A DNA stretch of 64,000 nt from Aphelocoma coerulescens (lineage: Eukaryota > Chordata > Aves > Passeriformes > Corvidae). The notes beneath the pieces are model-generated. The model saw nothing but the letters and a program-made list of their open reading frames with translations. It did no database searches and was not told the DNA's origin. The position numbers and the translations under genes were made by a program. Positions 1 through 12,360 of the stretch are shown piece after piece. The DNA lies in NCBI RefSeq assembly GCF_041296385.1, contig NW_027184085.1, positions 13,697,301 to 13,761,300 on the forward strand. Direction: 5' to 3'. Each line of letters starts with the position of its first letter. Position 1 is the first letter of the stretch.

Positions 1-2340
1 AACTATCAAACCCAAATACCTGAGTAACTCTCTCCATCCTCCATCTCCCCAAATGTGTGACCAGCCGAACCAAAATACTGGGTCAGTGCAGTTCAGTTTA
101 TGGGTCACATCCAGACCTGACCTTTGTACTTCCCACTCATCTTTATTCAAACACCTATCATGTTTTTTTTTCCCCAGAGTAGTACAGCTGTTGTCCACCT
201 TGTATGAAGGAACTTCTGATAAAAAAATCATATTTTTGTCCTTGTAGCAGAATGTTTTTTTGGTTTTTTTTCAAGGCTAGCTTATCTTTTGATTTTTCAG
301 AACAGTGCAAAATATTTCTGTTCAAAACTGTGAATCTTGCTCTACACCAATACCCAATTAAAAATAAAAAAGAATTTTAAAAAATTATAGATGTCTGGAA
401 GTGTTCAAAAGAGGGAAATATTTAACACAAACATATTTTACCACCGGGATGTTCAAGGCTCAAAACTGGTGGATGCATTTGGCAATCATCCTCATCCAAA
501 GCTACTAAATGATGCATTTCTAGATACGGCATAGTGTTCTTTTTTCGTGAATAGCAAAACGGTGGTATTCCTCCCTGTGCCTGAGGTGCCTAGGAGCTGA
601 TAGCTGTGTCTCACTTGTCTGTATCTGCCTTTCATTTGAGAAGTGCTAATGTAACCAAAAAGGACAGGAGAAACGTTTTTTTTTTACACGAGCCTACTGT
701 TCACGGAAGGAAATGCATGCCGCGTAAGTAAGGAGATTTTGCTACAGTTTAACAGGTTTCTGGCTACGCACGCGTCCGTGTTTGCAGGATTAGATCTGAA
801 TTCCTTGGGGCACAGTTATATTCATGTTTAACAATGTTGGTTTTGTACAGCTGGCACTGCACCGTACATTGTTTGGAACAACTTGTGCTAAACACCCACC
901 AGCAGGACTGGAGCTTCTTGGTCCTGGGGCAGTGTGTATTTTAAAGAATAATCCTTAGCTCAGCGTCCTTTATGAGAGTCACATAGGCTGCCTGACATGA
1001 AGGTTGACATTGTGCCTAGTTTAAACATGGTGCATTAACAAAGCAACTTCTATGAAACAGGCCAGCCTGGAGCTGGCATAAGCAGGATTATCATCTGTGT
1101 TTTGCCCAAACTAACCCCTGGCACATTTCACCAAAATACTTTTGACTAGTCACACTAATGCAAATATGATTTGTACTATTTGTTGTTGAATGTGGAAGAG
1201 AGGAAAATGCTTTTCATTTGCTAAAAATGAGCAGTTTAAGAGCCCTTTTGAGGGGCAATGAAATTACATCTAGTACAGAAATGGCGTGAGGTCCTTCAAT
1301 ATGCACCAGCACTTGGGACATCACTAACAACACCACAGGAAACCTTTTTTTTAAAAAACTGAAAAGTGGTTAATAACTAACTTGAAAAATTACAATTTTC
1401 TTAGAAAATAGAAAATATCTCAAGACTTGAAGGAATGGACTATTGTTTTTTTCTAAAGTGACTAAGAACATCTCCCCTGATGTCCAGCATTGTTGTGCTA
1501 AATGCTAAAATTCAGAACTGTTACATTAAACATATGCCTTGCCTTCTGAATGCAGGAGGAATCCAGGCAGAAAGCCCCACAGGAATTCAGTTATTTCATC
1601 TATACTGCACTGCATGAGGACATGCTTTGCACTTTATGAAGAGTAAAAGTATTTCTGTTTCTCTACAGCAAAATCAAAATAAAATGCCCAATGGCTGTTA
1701 TGACTTTAAGACTGACCATTTAAAGATTAAAGTAGAGAGGGAGTGCTGGGTTTCCCAGGATAATGACTTTTTTCTTATTTTTTTTTGTGTCTGATTTTAC
1801 TACTGCTGGCATAAGCTCAGCCACTACGTAAGGATTTTTTTGTGTAAGTTAACTGCTTTTCTGTACAGAACAATATAAGCCTCAGCACTTCCCAAACACA
1901 AGCCATTTTTCCAGCAGGTCTAAAATTATCTTGAAGTTGCAGCTGGAACCCTTCACATCAGTGAATTTTTCTATAGCTTTCCGGAGGTTAACTTTACCCA
2001 AACTACAGCCTGTTATTAGGATCACCAGGATTCCAGTCTGGGTGGAAACTGAGGTAGCAGCACAAGAAACCCCACCGAAGTGCAGAGACCTTCAGAAGAC
2101 ATCAGCTTTCATGAATGCCTTGAAAGTGGTATTGATAACAGTTTGTGAAAAATCTGCTTGCAGCAAAGCAATCTGGTAGCTAATCTTGCGATGGCTTGCT
2201 CAGGAATGCATGGTTTATTATTAAAGTAATCTTTTAAGATTTTATTGGAATGTGCTTTCATAGAGATGTTTCTGCCTTTGTGTGTTTTACTATGTGTGTG
2301 TCATTTTGTCCATAATTAAACTTTTCAATGACAGACTTGG
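1..2340 (+). other. 3' UTR-like segment ending at an ATTAAA signal
   Basis: No coding frame is visible; the longest plus-strand frame is 82 codons (1931-2179) and shows no domain. The segment has many short A/T runs, and around 520-860 a local cluster of CpG dinucleotides that is unusual for this window. An AATAAA sits at 1678-1683 and an ATTAAA at 2315-2320, the latter with GT-rich sequence close by. Together these resemble the distal part of a long vertebrate 3' UTR on the plus strand, whose coding part would lie left of the window. This is inference from texture: no gene was recognised, and poly(A) hexamers occur often by chance in AT-rich DNA. Confidence 0.2.
2315..2320 (+). terminator. 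Candidate poly(A) signal ATTAAA
   Basis: ATTAAA is the second most common vertebrate polyadenylation hexamer. GT-rich sequence lies just before it, and a T-rich run follows at about 2344. It marks the point where the UTR-like texture of the first 2.3 kb ends. A single hexamer is weak evidence. Confidence 0.2.
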
Positions 2341-5300
2341 GGCTTTTTTTTCCTTAAACCTCCCACTTTGAATGCTGGAATTTCATTTGAACTTTAAATA
2401 CTTCCTTGGAATTTGCCATAAGGTAAACTGTTTGCTCTCGTACACTTTCCTGCACTGCTACAGAGGTTGCAGACACACAGTAAATGACTGAATGTAAGAG
2501 AACTTGCAAACGTGTGTCTTGCTGTTAAAAAAAGGCTGACAGGAAGTAGTTGTTCAGATGCTCATGTTATCCCTAGACTATTGTCACTTTGGAATATGTG
2601 GGGAAAAAATTAATGGAAAACTGCCCCAGAGAGTACATTTTCAGTGAAGCTTCACTGCTGACAACGGGAAAAGGTGAAGTATGACAAAGGAAACATGAAG
2701 GAAGAATTTGTACTTCAGCCTTTGGACTTCTCAGCCAAGTTTCTCATGTGACTTGGACTTGCTGACCACTTCTTTTTATAAATTCAGTTAAAGTCCACAG
2801 AATATCCAAAGCAAAAAGCATCCTTGCTGTTTTAAAATCTGAAATTACAAACTATAGTTCATTTTCGTACAGCTCTAGGCATATCTCCGGGAAATGCACT
2901 TTGATAACATTAATACCCAAATGCTGGTTCATCAAAAGACTTCAAACATGTATTGAAAATACTTTATCCTAGAATCAAGGATAGACTTGAATAATTATTT
3001 AATCGAGGGCTTGCTCTGTGAGGCCCAAATTGGGGTGTTTCACACTTTGACTGCCACAGGGATTTAAATTGTTAAATAAATTTAATATGTTCAGCCATTC
3101 AGAAGTGACTGAGTTGGAGAAAAGTAAGCTACTGAGACTCAAATGAGGTAAAACAGTACTCTCAGTCTGTGCCCTAACCAGTGAGGTAAACCTTATTATT
3201 TTAGATTGCTTTCCGTGGTATTTGCTAAGAAGTGAAGCTAACAGCTCACTCAGCTGATGACTACTAATGTGTGGCTGAAGGTGGATGATTTGCAATACTA
3301 CTTTACTGTCTGCCTTGCTTCAAGCAGGAGTACTTGAGGAGGAGATGGGGAATTTCAGGACTAGAAGCACATGCCTTGCCATTGTAGTGCTGCAGCTCTC
3401 CAGCTCTTCCAAAACGAGAAACACATTGAATTGTTCAGCAGTTTTTCCTATTCCCTGTCATCTGCAGCCATGTTTTTGCTCAGGACCATGAATTTGTCTG
3501 CACAAAAAATACACTGGTAGGCAATATTATCTCATTTGAAAGAGTGCACTACCCCGACCCAGGTTAGATAAATAAACACAGTATTTTGTTTGGCAGCCAT
3601 CAAGACTAAGAAAGGCCAATACCTAAGCCATGTTCTCTGACTGTGGGGGTACTCTGTAAATAGTGGGAGGTGACTTCTTTCTCTCTTGAAAAAACGTAGC
3701 CAGAATCTGTGGCCTGGTTGACAGTACATGTGCACATACATTCCTGCATTCAGGAAGGGATCTTGGCCACAGTGTGCTTCTTCCCTGGAGAGGTGTTATG
3801 TCCAGAAGAGAGGGAGAATTTCAGACCATTCCTCTTGGCAGTGTCTCCCATTGGCTGGCTGTAGCTCCTTCTGTTTGTGTGTTACATATTCTGGCTCTGT
3901 TTTTTGAGTCCACAGCTGGTGCTTGACTTTTGGGCTTCATAATATTTAATATCCAAACATGTGAGCCTCTTCTGGGGTCTGGCTCATTATTCCTAACGTG
4001 TTAAATGGAGTTTGACAGTTGACTTTCTTAGCTGTGTTTGCAAATTCTGGTTAAAATGCCTTAATTTTTAATAATCTAGGTAGTTTTGCAAGTTAGTCTT
4101 ACAAATTTAATCTTACTCCTTTCGGTTAAACAAAACCTATCTTTGGTGTTCTGCACAATTCCCTGTCTATATGTGTCAGTGTGAAAGCTTGTCCTCAACC
4201 CTCGTGATTTGTAAAGTTGCATAAATAAGGCATTACACACAATTTAGATCTAAGCAAATCTAGAAAAATACATTAAAATCCACAGGATTTTATTTGATGT
4301 AACATAATCAGATGTAGACATCTCTGTTGCATTTTCAAATATTGTCTCTTTAGTTATAAAGTACATAGATTGAGCAGAAGGGAATCTGAGATAAAATAAA
4401 TTTATCTGAAATTCCAGAAACTAAGCCTCATCTTTGAAGTTGTCCAAGTAAATGAGTAAGTAACTAAGGAGCCCAAACAAGTACAAACTAGTGCCTGAAA
4501 GGTGTTAGCTTTATCTATGTGAGACTGTGACAATATTTCTGTGTTTAGCTCATAAATAGTCAAGGCCAGTAAACAACACTGCTGGGATCAGTCATCCAAA
4601 AGAAGAAACACACACGGTTCTTTCTTCTATTGTTTATACAGAAGCTACTTTGGTTACAGCCTTTCTGTGTTCATGTTCTTTCAGAAATCTTCCTCAAATG
4701 GTGTTTACTATATAGGTTAAGTCACCCTGATTCAGTCAGTTCATCCTAGAGTAGCAAACTGCTCTGAAAGGCCAGCCCTGGTATTATTTCTGTAAGAATG
4801 CTGAAAAGGTGGCATAAATACTTTCAAAAACATTTTTGGGTGAAAATATGCAATGCAGACATGTGGACAGTTATGACTTAAACAGTTTTTTTAGCTGCTT
4901 CTTTCTCGTAGTCCATGCACCTTGTTCCTCTAAGTTAGAAACATGTAACATAGTGACGTATATTTTGGGGATTTTTTTGTGAACCTCCAATTCCATCTGA
5001 ACATAGAACATAACATTTCTATTATGTATTCAGAAAACCCTTTGTAAGTAAATTGCTTTTATTGACTGAGGTTAAATAGAGTGGGGTTCAGAAGTGTAGT
5101 TCGTGCTACAGAATAACTTCACATTCAAAATAAAGTTAGAGCTCAAGATCTCCCATAAAAGTACTGAAAACCTGATGAGCAAAGGCTTTCACTTGTTTTA
5201 TATCCTAACAGGGATATATATCCTATAACAGGGCCCAAGATAAATTTTGTTCTTCTATGCTTTTAATTCCATTTAACATCCTCAAGGTAACAGAGGTGAT

Positions 5301-8202
5301 AACTTCTATAAAATTAGCAGTATATTTACGGTATTTAGATGTTGGTCGTGTGGTATGTTATCTATGTAGAAGAATCAATCCTCTTTTTGCTCTTTACTTT
5401 TCATAAAGTTTTTCTTCTCACTTTGTTTCTCAGCATTCCCTAGAACTATCCCTGCACTTTTCACATAAGGCACTTTTCACATACTACCTTTGCTTGTTGC
5501 CTGGTTCTTGTTTCTCTAAATCTCTGGAATTACATCTTCAGCTAGGATTCTCCAGTTGACCTTGATCCTAATTTTCTAGAATAGCTTCTTCTTATTAGCC
5601 TTACTGTCTAATTTTCAGCTCCTATTTTAGGAACTTCATTTTCTACCTTGTAAGTAGCACATCATGAGGAATACAGCGAAACTGCTGCCTCTTCCTTTTT
5701 TGTTCTTTTTTAGTTTGTCAGTCTCTGGCATCAGCCCATCAAATGTGAGCTTTTTACCAGTGTTTTTGAGCTGACACATCTCCAGTTCAATGACAGGGGC
5801 ACATTTGGGGACCATCTAAATTGATCCATCTCTTCCCATCTATGGCTCATTTAATTTATCCTAAATTTGCAAAGTGTGGCTAATAATATTTTCTTCAGGT
5901 TGACTCATCCCTACTGCCATCTTAAATTTTTTGTATTTCACCCACAGTTAATATTTCTGGTTTTAGTGAACAGAAAGGGACACAGAGGATCATTATACAA
6001 ACTCCTATGACATGTTCCTAACCTGAAGAAAATAGAGGCTCAGCTTTTGGTGCTTTGCCTCTGAGAGAAAAACAATGATTTTAGCTGCATAAAGTCTGAA
6101 CTGGTCTCTTATGACTTAATCTTTGGGGTAGTGAGCTTTAACAGACTAAGATGATTCCTGTTTAATCAGAAATGTTTTTGTCTTAGGCCTCTGAGGTCTT
6201 GGAGTTTTGACTCTCAGTTTGTGGCCCTGACCACATAAATTTGTCTTTGCTTTACTCAGACTAGCAGGAAAGTTAGGGAAAAGCCATTTAGTAAGTTCAA
6301 ACTAAATAAAGTTTGTAGGGTACTTGTAAGAACAGCATTAGGATATGACTCTTACTTCTTGGACTTTGCTCATTTCTGTAAACTTCCTGTTTGCAAAATT
6401 TTTATTCTAAAAAACTTTCTCTTGCTGCTTTTCAGAGTTGGATATTTTACAAGTTAAATTAGAGTTTGTGCTTCCTTTTGTCATAACTGATATAAAAAAG
6501 TTGAGAAACATTTGCAATGTCATAAAATGATTATGATTTGACATTCTGAGAACATTCAAATCTTATTGCCTCTCCCCAGCTGTAGCATTCCAAGCAGTCT
6601 GGAAGATAAGAACACACTGTCATTATTAGAAGACAAATGGTTTGCAAAATGAATTCAGGATTTTCCTAATAAAGGCAGATTTTAGGTTAGTGCTCTATGA
6701 AAGAAATTTGGATTTTGATAGTGTAAAATATTAGAGAGACATAGAACAAATTCAAATTTACATAAATCCAATTATAAAAATGTATGAAGTTAAACACAAT
6801 TTGCTTCTTCCTGGGAAAATGATTGTTGCATATACTCTAGCTCATGCAGAGGAATTAATGTTATAGGGCATAAACCACCATATCAATGATCTCTCTACAG
6901 TGCATGGCACTAATTACTCAAAATACATCTTTGTTTTCTATAAATTGGCCTAGAGGTAAATAGAAATATCATGGTACACTTAGTATTTTATACTAATAGC
7001 CACAGAATTACACACACACAAAAAAATTGCTGACAAGAAGCCTCACTTTCCTTAACCCCTTTCCCATACTTACTTCAATCAGAGCTGACAGAGGTTATAT
7101 TTTTTAAGAGTGGGCATCTATGCAAGTTCTGTCATATCCCATCACTTGGCAGTATATAAAAATGATTTGCTAATACCAGAGACCCTCTTTTTCTTTAGGT
7201 CACATTTATTTAAAATATAAATTACCGAAATGTCCCAGGAACAGTACCTATGCTGTGAGTGTTTGGTAAAAATGTGGCTTCCTTTTCCTTTAGTTTTCCT
7301 GTAGGAATGTTCCTTTAAGAGTTACTATAGCAATGCAAACTGCTATTGAGACTGTAAACATTAATGATGACTTGGAAGTTGACACCCTACAAAAACATTT
7401 CAGTCATTCTAAGCAAGACTTCCAACAGCACTGCCATAATATGCAGCTCCTACTGAGAACAGCAGGATTCTGAGTTTTTGAAGAAAATAGTCTATATACT
7501 AGACAGCAAAACTGCAATGAAGGGAAAATAATACACTCTAATTTTGCAACAAACCAAAATTCCCATTTCAGCATATTCTGATGACATATTTGTTATATTT
7601 TGGGAGGTCTGTCAAGCCATGTTTAAAGCAACATTTGCCTGCCAAGTCTAAGCTGGCTCTATATCTCTCTGGAATGAAACTTTTGTTGCTGTTGTTGTGG
7701 CCTTTCTTTTGCAAATGAAACAAAAATATGTGTTAGCTTACATGTGACCATGAATATAACCTATCATGTAGGAAGCACAGTAACAAACCAACCTAACTGA
7801 ATGCTCACAGGGTATTTTGAGAGGGCAGAATCCAAATTTGGGTTTCACTCCAATACTGAGAGCTTGAAAATAGAAAAAGGAAAATCACAGGTTTGTGTCT
7901 TGAGTACATTTTTCTGATTGTTTCTCACAAATGCAGTTGGTAAAGAAGGGTGAGGAATGTTGTTTTCAGTTGCTGCTTATAGGGAAGGACACTTCAGTGT
8001 AACCTGTTTGGTATTTAGTGTTCGCTAACACTCAGCTCCGGTGGGAAGCAACAGAGCAGCAGTTAAAACCGAGTAAGAAGGCAAATAGTTTTAGGGACTC
8101 ATGGCTATCTAGTTTCTCTTCCTAATTAAATACATTATTTGGGTGTATTTTACAGCACAATTGGAAATTTTTTTGACTAATAATTGTCAGATCAAAAAGG
8201 CG
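2341..8202. other. Noncoding unique DNA, nothing recognised
   Basis: AT-rich, CpG-poor sequence with only short chance frames (the longest is 98 codons on the minus strand, 2999-3295). It contains a short (CA)n stretch near 7011-7020 and a near-duplicated palindromic phrase around 5201-5233 (TATCCT and ACAGGG blocks repeated). I see no retrotransposon similarity, RNA gene or convincing exon here. Confidence 0.6.
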
Positions 8203-8575
8203 CTACCAAAGACAAATAAAAAAAAAATATTCTTCTCCCAGGGGCATTGCTTTTGTCAACGCCAAAGGTGGTGGTGGTGAGCTGGAGCTTTCCTTCCCTC
8301 TTCCTGTGCCACACTGGAGTCTGTGTGGCTTTTGGTCTTTTGCACCATAGGTTGTAGGCTTGTTACAGGGTGTTGGGAAGTATTTTGTGGTTTGTGGGGA
8401 CCCTTCTGGACTAAAGAACTCTTTTGCATTGTTGTCTGTGACTGGAGGAGCCGGTCCTCTCCAGCACCGATTCTGGAAACTGCTTTCATTCACAACAGAG
8501 TTGATTTCAAGGGTGAAATGTGTTCCCCTGCTGAGGTTGCTATGTGTGGGCCCTTGTAAATATAGCAGCCATTAA
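8203..8575. other. Locally GC-richer, stop-poor segment open in several frames
   Basis: Frames of 71 to 96 codons overlap here on both strands (minus 8203-8493 and 8256-8489, plus 8323-8559 and 8360-8575). None shows a domain. The minus frame has serine and proline runs that come from a CCACCACC-type tract at about 8264-8280. Parallel openness in four frames points to base composition rather than selection on one protein. A noncoding exon or a degenerate repeat is possible, but neither is recognised. Confidence 0.4.
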
Positions 8576-8838
8576 TTTTTCTGGTGTTTCACTGCCCTTT
8601 CACAAGACTTAATGGAGGGCTGTGCCACTTCCGCCTTAAAAACTGCCCCAAATCTAGAAGATACCAACTGTTCAGTCTTGGTTATGGGCTAAAAAATGTG
8701 CATATTCAGATTCTAAATAAATATATTTTTTACTCCCTTTTCAAAGGGGACAAACCCATAGTATTTAAAAATTCAAATTCCACATGTAAATAAGTATAAA
8801 ATTATGTAGATAAGAACTTGACTTCTGCTGATTTGCAT

Positions 8839-8854
8839 TGAGTCATCTGAGTCA
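8839..8854 (+). promoter_or_regulatory. Paired consensus AP-1 sites
   Basis: Two exact TGAGTCA heptamers stand in tandem with two bases between them. TGAGTCA is the consensus for AP-1 (Fos/Jun) and is also bound by related bZIP factors. A tandem pair is less likely by chance than a single site. No promoter or conserved block is evident around it, so function is unproven. Confidence 0.25.
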
Positions 8855-11018
8855 AGTACCAGAACCCAAAGTCCCTGTTCTCACTGTCTTACAGAGCCAA
8901 CTGACTTGTGAATCAGAGCACAGGAAGTGATGCAGGGGACAAAGAGGTGGCTGCAAGAGTGTCCGACACAGAACACATGTTGTTTAAGTGACAGGACAAA
9001 CGTTTGTAAGCATGTCCATCTTATACGAGGATGGAATTTCTCCATAGTTTGGAGGAACTTGATAATCATAACTTGAAAACTCATAGCAAGGTAACTTAGA
9101 TTCTACTGATAAGGCTCCCATAAAGAATGTTTCTTAAGTATGTGGGCTGACAATGAGTGATAGTGCACGTTAATATTCCAAGTGATTGTTAGAAGGGCCA
9201 CTGTAGGAATGGCTCTGTTACTTTGCTGATGCCAACTTCATTTTAAATGGATCTTAACAGCCCCCATTTTGAACCTGTTAATCCTGTGCTGGATCTTCTC
9301 CCAGTGCTCTTGCACCCTTTATTGTGCACTGCTTCAAAAAAGGCAGCAGCTGTGTGCCATAATGCCCTGTCTTAATCTGTCCCATGTTTTTACCTCCTCT
9401 TTCCAACCTTCTCTATGCCCTGAAGTTTCATGATACATTCAGACAATCTGGATACAGGACAGCACTACCTCTTAGAAGTTATCCAGCTACTTGCTACTTA
9501 AATCCTGAGAGGCTACACTTTCCACCGTTTTGAGCTCAGAAAACATCTTCCATGTCAGTTTCCATGCTGCTCGTGTGTCACAGGCTATCTGTATTATCAT
9601 TAACAAAGAACACCAGCAGAAAAAGAGGTTTTAAAACATTTTTTTTTTACATTTCCATGTTTTGGGGATTTTTTTTTCTGTTGTTTGAGAGCTCTTTTCC
9701 TGTTGTCTGGGAAAATGAATGTAGCCTTTATAGAAAAATAGTGATTTTTTTTCACCCTAGGAAGATTCATTCAAGGTCAGCTTTGATACAGCACAGCTGC
9801 GTAACCTTGGATTGAGCTGCTGTGAAAACAGCTGATAGATGTCTGTTCTAGGGCAGCTCTCAGCCTGGGAACTGTGTTCAGGATCAGACACCTGCTCTTG
9901 GTGCTCACTGGAGATACACTGCAGATGTACTGGCCCAGCACAGACTCAGGCTGCAAAAGGTCCTTGAAAGCTGCCTGTCATTGCTGCTGTCAGCTCTGTG
10001 GTCTGTATGGCAAACACTGTGACTGGTCTCGGTCTAATTCCTAACAGATACACCCCAAATTTCTATCAGAATTAACACTAGTCAGATTAGTTCCAGAAAA
10101 GGTGGCACCGCAGGAGGACCGTGATGACAGAATCACTCTTCCTGGTGAGGTGTGATGTACACCTACAGTTTGTGCTAAAGGATCTCAGTGTATCTGCTCT
10201 GTAAATAATGCACACTTTACTGTTTGATAGACACTTACAGAAGCATGAATAGGCAAAATAACAGGCAAACACATTTCAAAGAGTATTGAAAGACTTCAGT
10301 TTATTTGTTGCCTTCTTGCATGAGGTGACAAAAGCACATCCAAGCTCAGTGCAGAAAAAATATCCTGGAACCCAATCACCAGCCTCTGAAAAAAATGAGT
10401 ATGTATCTGAAATGGAGACCTTGGAACAGAAGTTGACAGGATTCCTACTCCATATATACAGCAAAAAGTCCAGAAGTATAATAAAGGGTAAGAGAGGGAA
10501 GATTTCAAATTCACACTGTGGAACTGACTCAGGAGCAGCCCATCTCTTCCACCTCTGTCTGCTTCTTGTTTGGGTGTCAGGTTAGAAGGGCAAGGTCCTT
10601 CATTTCACGGTGATTTTGCAGCCACTCTGGCCCATGACAGAAGTAAAGGGAAAAAAAGAATGAGGAGTAGTGCATGCTTCCATTTACTACCTCTACTTTT
10701 TTCTTTCCAGTCTACAGTTTTGGGAGAAATATTTGTACTTCTCCACTGCTGTTCAGCTCTTTAGAAGTCTTAACTTTTAAACTTTAACTTTTTATTACAT
10801 TCTTTAATAATTAATTCCACCAAGGGTACAAGACAAATTTTGGGTCCCACAGCTTGTCTGTTTGGGGAAGCTGAAGTTCAGTGAGACTCTATGTTGATTT
10901 TCTGCTAAATCAGTACATAGTCATGATGAGTGATATACTTGAATTCTTTTCAAAAGCAACACCAAGAAAATATTGCAATAACACAAAGTATTGTGAAATC
11001 ATAAAACTGGCTATAACT

Positions 11019-11045
11019 GGGGTGAGGGGAGGCTGTGGGTAGGGG
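11019..11045 (+). other. Canonical G-quadruplex motif
   Basis: Four G-runs of four, four, three and four are separated by loops of three, seven and two bases, which fits the G3+N1-7 rule. It lies in otherwise AT-rich DNA and is followed by a short A run and a T run. The motif can be read directly; whether it folds or acts is unknown. Confidence 0.6.
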
Positions 11046-12039
11046 CAAAAAGATTTTTTTCCATTATTTCATTTATTGCACATCATTTCCATGTTCTCAA
11101 GCCATCTGATTTTGTTGAGGGACCAGAATTTGCTCTGTAGGACTCCACTATATGTTTCTCTGGTTTCTGGGGTCCCCACTCAGGCCTTCTCAGCACACCT
11201 TCTTCCTTGGCCTATCCCTTTTTCGGGGCTTCATGACTGGGGTGTGCGTGGCAGAATCTCTCTGTTGGGGAGCTGGAGGACCTCCAGAATCTACCAGATA
11301 AGGTAATGGAGATGGGTTTCCTCCTGTTAGACTTTTGCTGCCGCCTTGCTACAGTGCAGGAGCTACATTCAGGGTCCTCCTTGAATGTTTCCCTGCACCA
11401 GTGAGGACAGACCTCAGATTTTGGTCCTGGATACTTAAGGTTCCACTCTTAAATTTGCAGTTTTATGAATGCAGCCAGCCCTGGAAAGTGCAGAGTGACT
11501 CATGCACCGCTTCCAGGGCTGAGACTAAAGTTGGCTCATGGAGAAGTGAAAACTGAGCAAGATAATGATGACACGAGGATATTTGTTTATTAACAGCTAA
11601 TGTTGACATTACAGCTGTGGCAATATGGGGAAACTGAGTGTTTTGAATTTTTGAATCATCTAATCCATTAATACTTTTCTTTCAAGGAGAATTGACTTGG
11701 ACTGTATTGATGGTAGACTGACTATTTTCAGTGTGTTGCAAATCCCATTTCTGCTGCTTTTCTGTTTGTGTAAAAGTGCATTCTTAACAGGCAAAAAAGG
11801 CCCAAAGAAAGTAACTATATGCTTGTAAACTCATACTACTGAAAGTGATTTGATTAAGTATGCATGAGTTCATGTGTATGAAGAGAACTATAGTGCCCCT
11901 ACAGAGACAGCAAAGACAAGTTGGTATAGATACACAAAGAAGATATATTTGATAGTAGTATTTTAATGAGAAACAGTGTTCTCATTTGGAAATTTCTACT
12001 TGCATAATAGGAAAGCAATTTTTATAATGTATTTAATTA

Positions 12040-12360
12040 GTGACTGAAATTCAAAAGTTAATGAGGTGAAATTTTGTAACAAACCAAGATACATTCTAAT
12101 TCATGTGTTTCATTTAATTGCACCAGTAGCTGCAGCTATGACTTCTAATTTGATATTTTATACTAATTTCTTAATTGTGTTATTCATCCTGGGCAGTCTG
12201 TCAGGGTGATCCTTCATTTGTATGACAATGAAGATCTAATCTGCATTCAGGTAATGATACAAGTATAGGAGTAATTGGCAGGATTTTCAAGGAAATCGTG
12301 CTATAATCTGATGTAATTGGAAAATAATGCAGAAGTTGCATAAATAGACCCCATAAAAAT
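12040..12360. promoter_or_regulatory. Conserved-element-like AT-rich block around a candidate exon
   Basis: This block is rich in ATTA and TAAT homeodomain core sites (for example TTTAATTAG near 12030, TTAATTG near 12115 and TAATTGG near 12315). It has few simple runs and no repeat similarity, a texture often seen in vertebrate conserved noncoding elements. It surrounds the candidate 54-nt exon at 12197-12250. Conservation cannot be measured from one sequence, so this is a pattern-based guess. Confidence 0.15.
12197..12250 (+). other. Candidate 54-nt in-frame exon
   Basis: A branch-point-like TACTAAT (12171-12177) lies about 20 bases before an acceptor ending CTGGGCAG, and the segment ends CAG followed by GTAATG. 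The 54 nt are open in phase 0 and read SVRVILHLYDNEDLICIQ, 18 residues of plausible mixed composition. No family was recognised. The acceptor tract is only moderately pyrimidine-rich. It may be a genuine small exon of a gene spanning the window, a noncoding-RNA exon, or a chance splice-like pair. Confidence 0.2.

Larger units (their letters stand above)
8576..12196. other. Noncoding unique DNA with AP-1-like pair and G4 motif
   Basis: No recognisable gene or retroelement. Overlapping short frames at 10276-10585 lie on both strands and are not convincing. Two consensus AP-1 sites (TGAGTCA) lie nine bases apart in start position at 8839-8845 and 8848-8854. A G-quadruplex motif lies at 11019-11045. 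The stretch 11070-11560 is more GC-rich than its surroundings but has no identified content. Confidence 0.5.

Noticed and set aside
8203..8575. Possible coding exon because several long frames overlap
   Set aside because: Four frames on both strands are open at once, which indicates base composition rather than a single selected frame.
11261..11308. 48-nt in-frame segment reading NLSVGELEDLQNLPDK before GTAATGG
   Set aside because: The upstream sequence is G-rich, not a pyrimidine tract, so there is no credible acceptor.
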